A stretch of DNA of 64,000 nucleotides, from NCBI GenBank assembly GCA_012295275.1, contig CM022673.1, positions 13,969,288-14,033,287 of the forward strand, written 5' to 3'. Within the stretch, counting starts at the first letter, position 1. The number at the start of each line of letters is the position of its first letter. Source of the stretch: Chrysomallon squamiferum. Its lineage: Eukaryota; Mollusca; Gastropoda; Neomphalida; Peltospiridae. The notes under the pieces were generated by a model. It searched no databases. It saw nothing but the letters and a program-made list of their open reading frames with translations, and had not been told where the DNA came from. This document shows, piece after piece, positions 54,201 through 64,000 of the stretch. The translations under genes were made by a program, and so were the position numbers.

Positions 54201-55020
54201 ATATGTCTGTATGACTGTGTGTATATGTATACATATATGTATATATGTATGTTTGTATGTATGTGTGTATGTATGTATATATATATGTATGTATGAATGT
54301 ATATATATGTGTATATGTATGTATCTATGTATGTATGTATGAATGATGGAAATCTTATAGAGTGTTTAATGTTAAAGTCACAAATGTGGATTCTTTGCTA
54401 AAGCTGCGTTCTCACACTGCGATTCTCTGTACGAGCTGTATTTCTTTATCGAATCATAAACGTATTATAGAAACATTTAAGCAAAGACAAGTTTTACAGT
54501 AAATCATGTCCTTTCTTATATGTCTTTTTTTTTTCTTATTTTTAATTTAATATACATTGTTGTTTTGTGCAATTATTATTATTATTATTATTATTATCAT
54601 CGTCATCATTATTATTATTATTATTATCATCATCATCATTATTATACATTATTAAGACATTATTTTTGACAATTTGTTTTCACTTCATTTCGTATTTCTT
54701 TCGTTTTTCAATAAATAAATAAACGACAATAAATAAATTAAATTTTGTCCACATCTCGATGTCACGAGAGTTTACACATATTTACGAGACTAACGAATTT
54801 TGCTCGGTTTATTACACAAAAACAGGGCTCAAAGACAAACTTGAAATTCAAACCGTTTTGCAGGCTGACTGGACAAGCAGTAAGGTTATAAATATAATAT
54901 GCATTAGCACGAGGTTATAATGATATGATACATTTATCAGAAAAAAATAGTTACAAACTTTAAAGATCACTTACCATAGCTCAGAGCTATCAGCGAGGCA
55001 AAGCAGATTAATACTATCAT
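51206..55020 (-). CDS. Met/Gly-rich secreted protein, copy 1 (229 residues, two coding exons)
   Basis: Coding exons on the minus strand are 55020-54975 and 51849-51206 (stop at 51206), joined in phase 1, 690 bases in all. Exon 1 encodes a signal peptide, MIVLICFASLIALSYG, with donor GTAAGT. Exon 2 (acceptor TTTTACCTGCAG) begins QQTGGLPATQGG. An Ala/Gln/Ser/Gly-rich N-terminal half is followed by a Met-rich half with GGAGDQMRRFMLFQML, LPLLMMRSGNDAMRKMF, NPMTRMLLISAMNGGGEM and MLPMLMMMN. The repeated GxGDxMRRxMxFxM and GGEMxxMLPMxMM words also occur in copy 2. No Cys follows the signal peptide. Probable role: secreted structural matrix protein (inference; MRNP34-like composition). The 3.1-kb intron holds no other gene. 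Confidence 0.8.
51870..52110. repeat. TAGTAACA-type tandem repeat next to the copy 1 acceptor
   Basis: Irregular copies of AGTAACATCACTTAGTA and CAGTAGTTAGTAACTCAG fill the intron within 20-260 bases of the 51849 splice junction. Confidence 0.65.
52111..54974. other. Remainder of the copy 1 intron, no gene seen
   Basis: AT-rich, with A-rich low-complexity DNA at 53480-53750, ATGT/GTAT words at 54180-54350 and (ATT)n with ATC interruptions at 54570-54650. No splice-bounded coding exon is visible on either strand. Confidence 0.55.
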
Positions 55021-55034
55021 TGTTGATGATGAGC
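54975..55034 (-). CDS. Signal-peptide exon of the Met/Gly-rich gene(s)
   Basis: Bounded by an acceptor (TTTTTAG, exon start 55034) and a donor (G|GTAAGT, exon end 54975). Fourteen leader bases precede ATG at 55020. It encodes 15 residues with the hydrophobic core IVLICFASLIAL and exits in phase 1 with a G that makes glycine with either downstream exon. Both Met/Gly-rich exons accept phase 1 with GA as their first two bases, so this exon could serve both by alternative splicing. Confidence 0.8.
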
Positions 55035-55138
55035 CTAAAAATAAAAAAAACGTAATTTAGCCATTTAATACAACAGGAAGAAATACGTAAAAATGTTTTG
55101 CAACTATTAAGAAACATTCAATTTTCCTATTGTTTCAA

Positions 55139-55182
<44 letters not shown>

Positions 55183-55201
55183 ATAATAATAATAACAGTA
55201 A

Positions 55202-55239
<38 letters not shown>

Positions 55240-56015
55240 CTAATTAAATGATAATTCATAAGCATAATTCCATTCAGTTTTCTATTTAGTTCGTTATAAT
55301 AATTATAAGTTTTATTAATAATTAAATATTAGACGTGATCTCGGTATAATGATATTGTTGATATACTTGTATGGCTTAATCGTGATTTACAAATAAGGTT
55401 TTTTTATTGTATTTATTTATTTATTTTTTTAATAAGGAAGTTTAATTATATCACTAAAACCGTCTATAGGTTTAAAATAAGGAAAACCTGTAAATTAAAC
55501 TGTTTATTAATCTTTGGGAGACGTTAGAAACAATGTGAAACAGTAACAAAAGATTCAAGCTGAGCAAGCATTATTCAGTTTAATGTTAAAATTTAGTCTT
55601 ATTTTAACAAATTTTATATTGTCATATTAAACACTTTTACATTAAAAATAAATGGAAAAGTTTTAATTTAAAAAAAATTAGATTTAGTTTTGCAGTAACT
55701 TTTGCCTTAGAAATATAGACTAAAATATATACTGCAAGTTAAATAACATATTTTGAATATGTTTTATTAGTAATTTTATATAAAATAATAATAATAATAA
55801 AATACAATAAAATAAAAACAAATTGTGAAACATTTTGATTTAGAAAATAGTTATGTTTTAGAAGTTAACTGCTAGTTTAAATTAAACTGAAACTAAAACT
55901 TTGGAATTTTTCATTAAATATATTTTTATTCACAATCTATAATTATAACTGTTTAAAGAAAATTTTTACTGGATACAATTACAAAGTTTACAGAAGAAGA
56001 TTTGAGACAACTTAC
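55035..56015. other. Leader intron of the Met/Gly-rich gene
   Basis: A 981-bp intron between the untranslated leader exon and the signal-peptide exon. It contains complementary (CTA)n and (TAG)n arrays at 55139-55245 and otherwise plain AT-rich DNA. Confidence 0.55.
55139..55245. repeat. Palindromic microsatellite (CTA)n...(TAG)n
   Basis: About 14 CTA units, a roughly 25-base AAT-type spacer, then about 13 TAG units. CTA and TAG are reverse complements, so the two arrays can pair as a stem of about 40 bp. Confidence 0.9.
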
Positions 56016-56110
56016 CAAGTTCCGGAGTATGGATAGAATGACAGCCAGGGGTACCTTCCTACTTATACCGGCATTGTCATGCCGTCCGTCGTTTAGACGC
56101 TATCAATTGG
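56016..56110 (-). promoter_or_regulatory. Core promoter and leader exon: CCAAT, TATA box, initiator
   Basis: On the minus strand: CCAAT at 56110-56106, TATAAG at 56067-56062, and an initiator-like TCATTC whose A (56039) lies 28 bases after the first T of the TATA box, the canonical spacing. The predicted leader exon 56039-56016 ends at a GTAAG donor. Upstream, GTCATAAATTATGAC (56141-56155) and neighbouring TGAC words could be bZIP-type sites (inference). Confidence 0.65.
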
Positions 56111-56159
56111 TCGCCGGATTCTCGTGATGACTGGTGACGGGTCATAAATTATGACGCTT

Positions 56160-56677
56160 CACGCACTGCCTTGCACTGTCACGTAGACAAAGACGGATGT
56201 CGGTCTATTTGTACGTATAAAAATAAACATAATTTAAACAGCAGATATAAGTGAACACGAGCAATCCTCTATGTAATTTCCATATTTAGCAGAGTTACGT
56301 TACGTATCTCGTAACAGAAAATATTAACGTTTACACAAATGTTACTTTCAGCGTTATGAATGAAATATAGGAGTAAGAAGATTTATCTGCGTGTATTGGT
56401 TAGTCTTCTATTATTTAATTGTTTCTCTGCTGTATAAAAATAAATTAGTTGTCTTTATTAGTATTTCTAATCTAAACAAAATAAAATAAAACAAATATCA
56501 AACAATAAAAATAAAACTAAATTAATAATACAAAATAAATTTAATAAGTAAATATCGTAACCGGTTGTTATTAATCAGATTAAAACAGGTCGCTATATTT
56601 AGTTTTCTTTTTCTTTCTGTCTTCTTTTTTTTTTCCTTTTTGTTTTTTAAATCTTTTCTTTTCTTCTTCTTCTTCTT

Positions 56678-56708
<31 letters not shown>

Positions 56709-58920
56709 TTATTATTATTATTATTACTTATTACTTATTATTACTTTATTATTATTATTCTATTTTGTCTTATTTCTTGTATCTCGTAAATAATCTGTTC
56801 CCTTTTGTAAACAAAATTTAAAGACTTCATGATTCTCAAAAGCTTATCACTGTCACTCACAACGACTTTTGTAAACAACTTACTTACAATGGTCAGTGTT
56901 TATTACTTATTATTGTAGTTAGCTTCCTGCTATTTACAATTTATAGACAAATAAATGTTGTGATTAATCGATACAGGTACAGATATAAATAAAAACAAAG
57001 ATAAGTATGCATATTGGTTAATGAATGGAAGTAGATGGGTGATGTGTGTGTATATGTGTGTGTGTGTATGTGTGTGTGTGTGTGTGTATTTATATATTAA
57101 GTAGATTAAGTAAAACACTGTAAATGAAATATTTACTGCAGTGAAATGAGGTATTAACAATAATTGTAGATGGCAGTGTCAATGATTTTCAAGAACTCGA
57201 ATGTAAATTTTTTATATGCGGGGAAGTGAGATGAAAGAATGAAGGAACATGCTGCACAAAACAAGACAAAAGTCTGTGTAGACCATTTTTAGAGAATCGT
57301 GAACAGGGGTCGCACTTTGGGAGGTGGGGCGAGCGAGTAACGCGCGTGATTTATCGGTGTCACAGAAATGTCTTCATGTCCGTCCGTCACCATGACTGAT
57401 CACTTCTACAGATGAACTGTCTTCAATCTGAATCCTTGTCTACAGTTTATATGTATATATAATTTCTAAAGTCTCTTTCTGTGTCGGTTCTTTTTTTTTT
57501 TTTTTTTTTTTTAATGTCCCCTACCTGTATCTGATCATTTTCTTCTTCTCTCTCAACTTTCTCAGTATATTTCTTACGACATCTTACAAATACATATCAT
57601 ATATTTATGATAAATTTTCCCTACAGTTTTAGTAATAGTGTTTTCCATATTACTAAGAAACATAAAGAAAACTGGATTTACGTGATCACAGTGTAGAAAT
57701 GTTCACACACATACATACACACGCATACATACAGATATACACATACATACACATTTATATATGTATGTATATATATATATATATACACACACACATGCAT
57801 ACATACACATCTATACATATACATTCACAAATACATAGAAGCACGTCTTATTAGAAGCTAAGTGATGTTTATTATTCTGAACAGGAAGTGTAGCACTGTG
57901 CTACGATAACGATCATTAGAGTTAATATGTCATGATACCTTTTTTTTTTCTGTAGACAGACAGATTACAGACAGATATGATATTCAATGAATCTGACAGG
58001 TAACATCTGAGTTTAAAAGACTATTAACAATGGTCTGCATTGACAAAAACGTTCCGCGTTAAAAAAAAATTATAATTCATCGATCGTTCTTCTTTTTGTT
58101 GTTTGACACATCTTGACAGACGACACTGGGGCAGTGGCACAGTTTTCACTTACTAAAATAAACCTTTTGTATATTTCTAATTTACCACGTGTTACTAATA
58201 ATTGCAGCAACTACAAGATGGCTGAATCTCTCTTTGTTTTGCTGAATAATAATTTTCAGAAAATATGTTATATAAAAATAAAAGATTTGTTACACTTTAC
58301 TGATGGTTTGTAATATCATTAAATCACCGAACTTGTTTTGTTGACGATGTTACAAATGATTTGTTTTTAACTGTAAATAAAAACAAATGAATTGTTATGC
58401 CATGAATATCAATGTTTTAATGTGTAATGCTGTGAAGAATCTGTATAAGTAACTAATTTGTTAGGCTGTGAAGAACGTGTTCATTCTTTTCAAACGTAAG
58501 CGTACATTTTCAGACAGAAAGACGATGAAATTAGCTACAGCGTAAAAAAAAAAAAAATAATAATAATTTTCCGAGACCATTTTTCCATTAAGAAACACAG
58601 CAGTGTGTTTATTTTTACTGTTCATTCGAAACAAGAAATAGCTGTTGTTGGAAATTTCCAAGAGACAATACATGACTAAAGTAATTTTATTTTTCACGTT
58701 TTGAATGTAGTAGTTTCACTGTAGTCTAACAGTGGTTACAGTTTCAGAAATACAAGTTTTTCTTATTTGTTAAAGCACTTTGAAATGTGAGATATAAGAA
58801 GAGAGTCAGAATATTTGTTGGAATACACCATCATTTATCTTGTACACTGACATAGACTATTTCATCAAACAGGGTGCTTACCTGTACGTTATGTACTGAA
58901 TCATATTTCCAGTTACAGCA
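56160..58920. other. Upstream flank of the Met/Gly-rich gene, no gene seen
   Basis: AT-rich DNA with a (TTC)n tract at 56660-56706 followed by (ATT)n, a TG array at 57050-57090, a T tract at 57492-57512 and CATA/CACA words at 57710-57840. Short open frames here are low complexity or lack splice and homology support. Confidence 0.5.
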
Positions 58921-58924
58921 CAAA

Positions 58925-59905
58925 TGTATGTTGTAGTAACTTTTCAGTGTCAATGTTAAACGTGAAAAATGTATGTTGTGGTAATTTTCAATGTCAATGC
59001 TAAATGTAAAAAGTATATATTTGTAATGTTCAGTGTCATTGCTAAATGTAAAAAACTTATGTTGTAGTAATTTTCAATGTCAGTGTTAAATGTAAACAAT
59101 ATATGTTGTAGTAATTTTCAATGTCAATGCTAAATGTAAAAAATGTATGTAATTTTCAGTGTCAGTGCTAAATGTAAAAAACATTTATGTTGTAGTAATT
59201 TTCAATGTCAATGCTAAATGTAAAAAATATGTTTGTAATTTTCAACGTCAATGCTAAATGAAAAAACATTTATGTTGTAATAATTTTCAGTGTCAATGCT
59301 AAATGTAAACAATATATGTTGGAGTAATTTTCAATGTCAAAGCTAAATGTAAAAAATATATGTAATTTTCAATGTCAATGCTAAATGTAAACAATATATG
59401 TTGGAGTAATTTTCAATGTCAATGCTAAATGCAAAAAATTTATGTAATTTTCAGTGTCAATGCTAAATGTAAAAAATATGTTTGTAATTTTCAATGTCAA
59501 TGCTAAATGAAAAAACATTTATGTTGTAATAATTTTCAATGTCAATGCTAAATGTAAAAAAAATATATTTGTAATTTTCAATGTCAATGCTAATTGAAAA
59601 AACATTTATGTTGTAATAATTTTCAATGTCAATGCTAAATGTAAAAGAAATATGCTTGTAATTTTCAATGTCAATGCTAAATGAAAAAACATTTATGTTG
59701 TAATAATTTTCAATGTCAATGCTAAATGTAAAAAAAATATGTTTGTAATTTTCAATGTCACTGCTAAACGAAAAAACATGTTGTAGTCATTTTCAATGTC
59801 AATGCTAAACGGGAAAAATGTATGTTCTAGTAATTTTCAATTATTATAAAACGTAAAAAAAAAAATATATGTTGTAAACATTTCAGTGCTATAAACTATG
59901 AGAAA
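58925..59905. repeat. Large VNTR, 40-50 bp units, about 1 kb
   Basis: More than 20 units around the core GTAATTTTCAATGTCAATGC, then TAAATGTAAAAAA. A longer form (ATGTTGTAATAATTTTCA) and a shorter form (TATGTTTGTAATTTTCA) alternate, so part of the array (about 59200-59770) has an 85-90 bp higher-order period. No unit has coding potential. Confidence 0.85.
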
Positions 59906-60196
59906 CGTAACTATTCAGAACTATCCACTCTTTCTTAACTTTTCAAACACTTTAAGCGAAAAGGATTTTCTCAGCCCATCAGTTTAGTGGATGTATTTGT
60001 GACACAGTAATACGAGGTATCTCATGATGTTAAAACAGGGTTGCAATTTAATTATCATCATAATCACAATTGATCAAAATCGATGAAAAGGTACACTGAC
60101 GAATTTTGTATATTAACTGTGAAAATTTTGAGATATAAATTTTAACATATTCATTTCTTTGCTTTTAAGCTGCTAAGTCTTTGTTATAATAAGATA

Positions 60197-60231
<35 letters not shown>

Positions 60232-60544
60232 TCCTTTTTGAAGATGGAGAAATTAAAAAAGTTTGACAGACTGAATGCGAATGTTGTGTACATTTTGACT
60301 ACAGTCTGAAAACTGTTATGGAGCAATGTTTAATGTGAAGGAAAATCAGCACCTCAGACGGTTTAGTTGTGAAGAAGGTAAATCGTTTGAAACAGGCAGA
60401 TTAAAATTCAGTTTATCGTACCAAATATGTTTTACTTTATTCAGTTCTGGTATTTGCACTGAACGATAAATACCTCTTTCATGATGTTTGTCACAGTGTG
60501 TGGATTCTTACAATAAAAATATCAGTATAGTTGTTACTGTTTAT

Positions 60545-60604
<60 letters not shown>

Positions 60605-61586
60605 GGTTTTCCTTACTTCGTTAAACAAAAATAAAAAAACATTTGCATCTAAAAAATCATTCACATGAAAATACACGTTTGAACATACCTTATTAATTCA
60701 TTTATAACATTGTTTACATTGTGAAATTTTATTTGTTCTGTTTCTCTTTTTTATTTCATAAAAACAGACAACATGAAAGACGCAAAACCATTGTCTTCAA
60801 TCAACGTCGTCAGCCTCTTTGCTGCAGCATTCCGGCGTTCACGACGTCAGAGGCGAACATTCATTACTGTTTCTTCCTTCACTCACCGCATCGCGTAGAT
60901 CCGCTCTCTTCACCTTTACACTTCTGACCTGCTCGTGCAGAAAGGTCAAACATGACAGCTGGAAACGAGCATGTTGTTGATGTCGTCGTGAAGACATACA
61001 TGAAAAACATGTCTGACTGACACAGAAATAGATCTAGGTATAAACACAACCTTAACTTGTCAGCTTTAACATGAACGACAATAAAAAATAATAAAAGGTA
61101 AAAATTCAAAAAAGAATTTAAAAATTAAAAAGAACAAACACATTTAAAAAAAAAATTAATAAAAAAAAAAAAAAAAAAAAAACGAAACAAAAAGAGTGCA
61201 GTGTATATTAAAAAACAAACACATTAATTTTATTTTATCACGAAACATCAAAGATACAACCAACAGAACTTTCTGTTTATTTACAGTTAATACAAAAATA
61301 AATCACTGTTGAGAACACAAGTTATTTTCTAGCCCATTTGAGAACTAACATATTTAAATAAATTGGATAAGTACTTTGACCCTATCTCTACTACAAAAAT
61401 ATTTCATAATACTACATGTCGCGTGACCAATGTCGGGACATTTGAAAAACTTGAGCATGTCGACTATAGTCTACGAAATCTGACAAACCTTAACAAGTCG
61501 TTTCATATATTTAACTGCATCATAGAATTCATGGTGATTTATAATTTATTAATTATTTACCATATGAGACACATCTGTTTGTTTGT

Positions 61587-61625
<39 letters not shown>

Positions 61626-61952
61626 TTTTACAGAAAGTTAATAAATGAAATTTATTCAGTGAAAAATACTTGAAAGGATTTTAAAAATCTAAAATAAAAC
61701 TCCTAAATCACGTTAATTTATTCTCTGATATATATAAAATTATTTTCTTAGTGTCGTTATGTATGTTATAAATGTGAATACTGTATAGCGTATGTACATC
61801 TGACTGGACTCTGCACATAAAAATTATCTTAGAACAATGTTCAACAAAAGAAGAGAAATTCCCAACATGACGTCACATCTTCAAATCATCTTACGGGCCT
61901 TTGATATATGATATTTGACATGAGACTTTTTTTTACGTGTTTTTTTTATTAT
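59906..61952. other. AT-rich stretch, no supported gene
   Basis: Contains (AAT)n at 60203-60228 and 60546-60600, an A-rich block at 61080-61190 and (TTTA)n at 61585-61630. A GC-richer patch at 60770-61010 includes a 42-codon open frame from ATG 60772, but no splice site, homology or leader supports it. Confidence 0.5.
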
Positions 61953-62135
61953 GAATCTTTGATATAGGATCTTTGTTACGAGATGTTTGATACGGGATCT
62001 TTAATGCGGGATGTTTGATATAGGATCCTGTATATGGGATCTTTGATATTGGATCACTAATATGGGATCTTTGATAAGGGATCTTTGATATAATTCTTTG
62101 ATATTCGACCTTTGTTATGGGGTTTTGATATGGCA
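61953..62135. repeat. Short decayed tandem repeat, GGGATCTTTGATAT unit
   Basis: About 12 imperfect copies of a 12-16 base unit (GGATCTTTGATA, with GATGTTTGATA variants). The minus strand reads as a repetitive open frame (KIPYQ, DPISK words), which I take as a by-product of the repeat. Confidence 0.7.
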
Positions 62136-62451
62136 CATACAGGAGAGTGTACACCGAGCCTGTACGATTCGGACCGAGGAGCACTGGGTGAAACGAGAAA
62201 TAGACCAGTGACGTAGCAACAGAAACCCCGCGTCTTGAGAGATTCTCTGTCACTCAACTACGCTTGGCGTTTGTTGCATGTCTGTCTGTGTGTGAATGGA
62301 CGTGTGTGTGTGTGTGTGTGCGTGCGTGTGTGTGTGTACGTAACGTACATATTAAGTGTTAAGTATACAGGTATACAACTAAGGACAACAATATGTAACA
62401 AAAATGCATAAGATAATAATTTTCCAATAATTTATTATTTTAATATATCAC

Positions 62452-62557
<106 letters not shown>

Positions 62558-62839
62558 AAATAAAAATAAAATTAATAGTAGAGTTGAAAATCCCGTATCC
62601 GAAGTTACGAAATCAGAATTTTTTCGAAGGGCTAAGATAGCGCTGTCTTGTACAGATAATTCAGCATACACAAACTTTATTTCTGACACAACATTAAATA
62701 TGTATATAGAAAATATTATATACAGATAAATGCAGATTATCATATAACTATTATCAAATAACTATTAGCTGTATATAAATAAATTTCGTATTTATACTTC
62801 TATCTTCTTCTCAGATTATCTGCTTATTTTGTTTATTTA

Positions 62840-62893
<54 letters not shown>
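62840..62893. repeat. (ATT)n microsatellite
   Basis: About 17 perfect ATT units in otherwise AT-rich DNA. Confidence 0.9.
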
Positions 62894-64000
62894 TTTAAAA
62901 TAAAAAAAATTATGAAATTCAAAACAAACACTTCCAGTCAAAACCAACCAGGACAAATACATGAAATTATTATCACTCAGTCAATTCTTACGCTGGATAC
63001 ATATCTATATAAAAGTATATACTTGTACAATAAAACAGGAATAGTAATAACAGATGGCTATAACTATTACTAGTGTCTATGCAATATCTACATATAGATC
63101 ATTTACCTGTGTTACATAGTTAGTAATCTTTATTACGTGTTAAAGTTATTTATTCGGGGTACTTAACGTACACCCCCGGGGAACTCAAACACACCGAGTG
63201 ACAGGTGTTACACATACCTGTGAGAGAGGTGTTTTGTTTATTAGTAGATACAAGCTGTTATTTAACACGGAGTTATCCAGCTGAGCTCAGAACGAGGCTC
63301 GTTGACAGATAAATCAGTCCCAGTATGCCAAACACTGTTCAAAAGAAAATCTGCTTTAACCTGCTGGAAATGAAAAGTTTTAGAAACACGAAACGAGAAT
63401 ATTAAAAGAGTTATCGTTTTAGAAAAAACTGAGTCAGAAAATGACAAAATTACTGAAGAGGTTTGTGTCAGTAAGTTTGAAAATAACAACATCTGGAATA
63501 GGTTTAAGCATTATTTTATTTACTTATTATTATTATTCTTATTATTATCATTATTGTCGTTGATGCTGATGTTGTCTGTTATCAAAATAATTACTCGAGA
63601 GATCTTGGGAAGCGTTTTTGAATTTTGCTAAAGGCTCAAGCATTTAAGACTTTTTGTTTTATTCAAGATGAGCGTCTCTTTTTATTCATGCGGTATCAGT
63701 AAATGCTGCCAGAGTAGATACAGTAGTAATATTGATCAAAGTACAGCTAATGTCATTAATTATATTTTTGCATTACTAATATTGCAATTGTAATAATTAT
63801 TGTAGCATTAACACTAATAAAATAGTAATAATAATGGCAAAAGCAGAAGCAGTAACGACAACAGATGTAGTAGTGGTGATGCTGGTATGTTAGTAGTAGT
63901 AGCAGCAGTAATAGTAGTAATAGTAGTAATAGTACTGGTAGTAGTAGCAGTACTAGTCGTAGTGGTAGTAGCAGTTATACTAATCGTATATATATATATA

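Noticed and set aside
58925-59905. CRISPR-like array of regular repeats.
   Set aside because: Units are contiguous degenerate tandem copies without unique spacers, in a eukaryotic intergenic region.
60772-60900. A 42-codon open frame in a GC-richer patch (MKDAKPLSSINVVSLFAAA...).
   Set aside because: Basic and short, without a convincing signal-peptide cleavage pattern, splice donor or homologue I can name.
61933-62257. A minus-strand open frame with DPISKIPYQ repeats.
   Set aside because: It is a by-product of the GGGATCTTTGATAT tandem repeat and continues into unrelated sequence without a domain.
62145-62275. A GC-richer patch considered as a tRNA or other structured RNA gene.
   Set aside because: I could not form a cloverleaf or find conserved A- and B-box promoter elements.

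Overview
The window is nuclear DNA of an invertebrate animal. It is strongly AT-rich, with spliceosomal GT-AG introns, AATAAA poly(A) signals, many microsatellites and minisatellites, and genes built from metazoan extracellular modules (MAM, LDL-receptor class A, EGF, fibronectin III). A tandem pair of secreted Met/Gly-rich proteins on the minus strand recalls the Met-rich shell-matrix proteins of bivalves. A lophotrochozoan, probably a mollusc, is therefore my best guess, but it is an inference.

Layout. (1) 1-31200, plus strand: the 3' part of a giant type I membrane receptor gene whose start lies left of the window. I resolve 35 exons, about 5,298 codons, all joining in phase except at one apparent single-base insertion near 9429. 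They encode 26 MAM domains (the first partial), 18 LDLa domains, one EGF domain, a transmembrane helix and a 76-residue tail with NPVY and NPLY motifs. Most MAM domains are split over several small exons, but one uninterrupted 8,775-bp exon (9995-18769) carries 15 MAM and 9 LDLa domains. The overall type is that of MALRD1 and MAMDC4. (2) 31201-34571: AT-rich intergenic DNA. (3) 34572-46523, plus strand: a 12-exon gene of 857 codons that joins in phase throughout. It has two fibronectin III domains, Ser/Thr-rich linkers, a Nab2/ZC3H14-like CCCH zinc-finger pair and a disordered Tyr/Gln/Ser/Arg-rich C-terminus. Its 4.4-kb intron may hold exons of a small antisense gene. (4) 48675-56039, minus strand: two related Met/Gly-rich secreted-protein exons. 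The upstream one (51206-51849) joins in phase to a signal-peptide exon (54975-55020) and a leader exon behind a compact CCAAT/TATA/initiator promoter. The second (48675-49427) has the same entry phase, no signal-peptide exon of its own that I can find, and an apparent one-base frameshift in a run of five G. (5) 56070-64000: no gene that I can support; it holds a long 40-50 bp VNTR, several trinucleotide arrays and a short decayed repeat.

A theme of the window is that intronic minisatellites repeatedly abut splice junctions of the receptor gene, and several include splice-site sequence in their repeat unit. The two apparent single-base insertions may be assembly errors and should be checked against reads before either gene is called broken. 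All exon calls were made by reading splice sites, phase and domain homology by eye; no transcript or database search was available.
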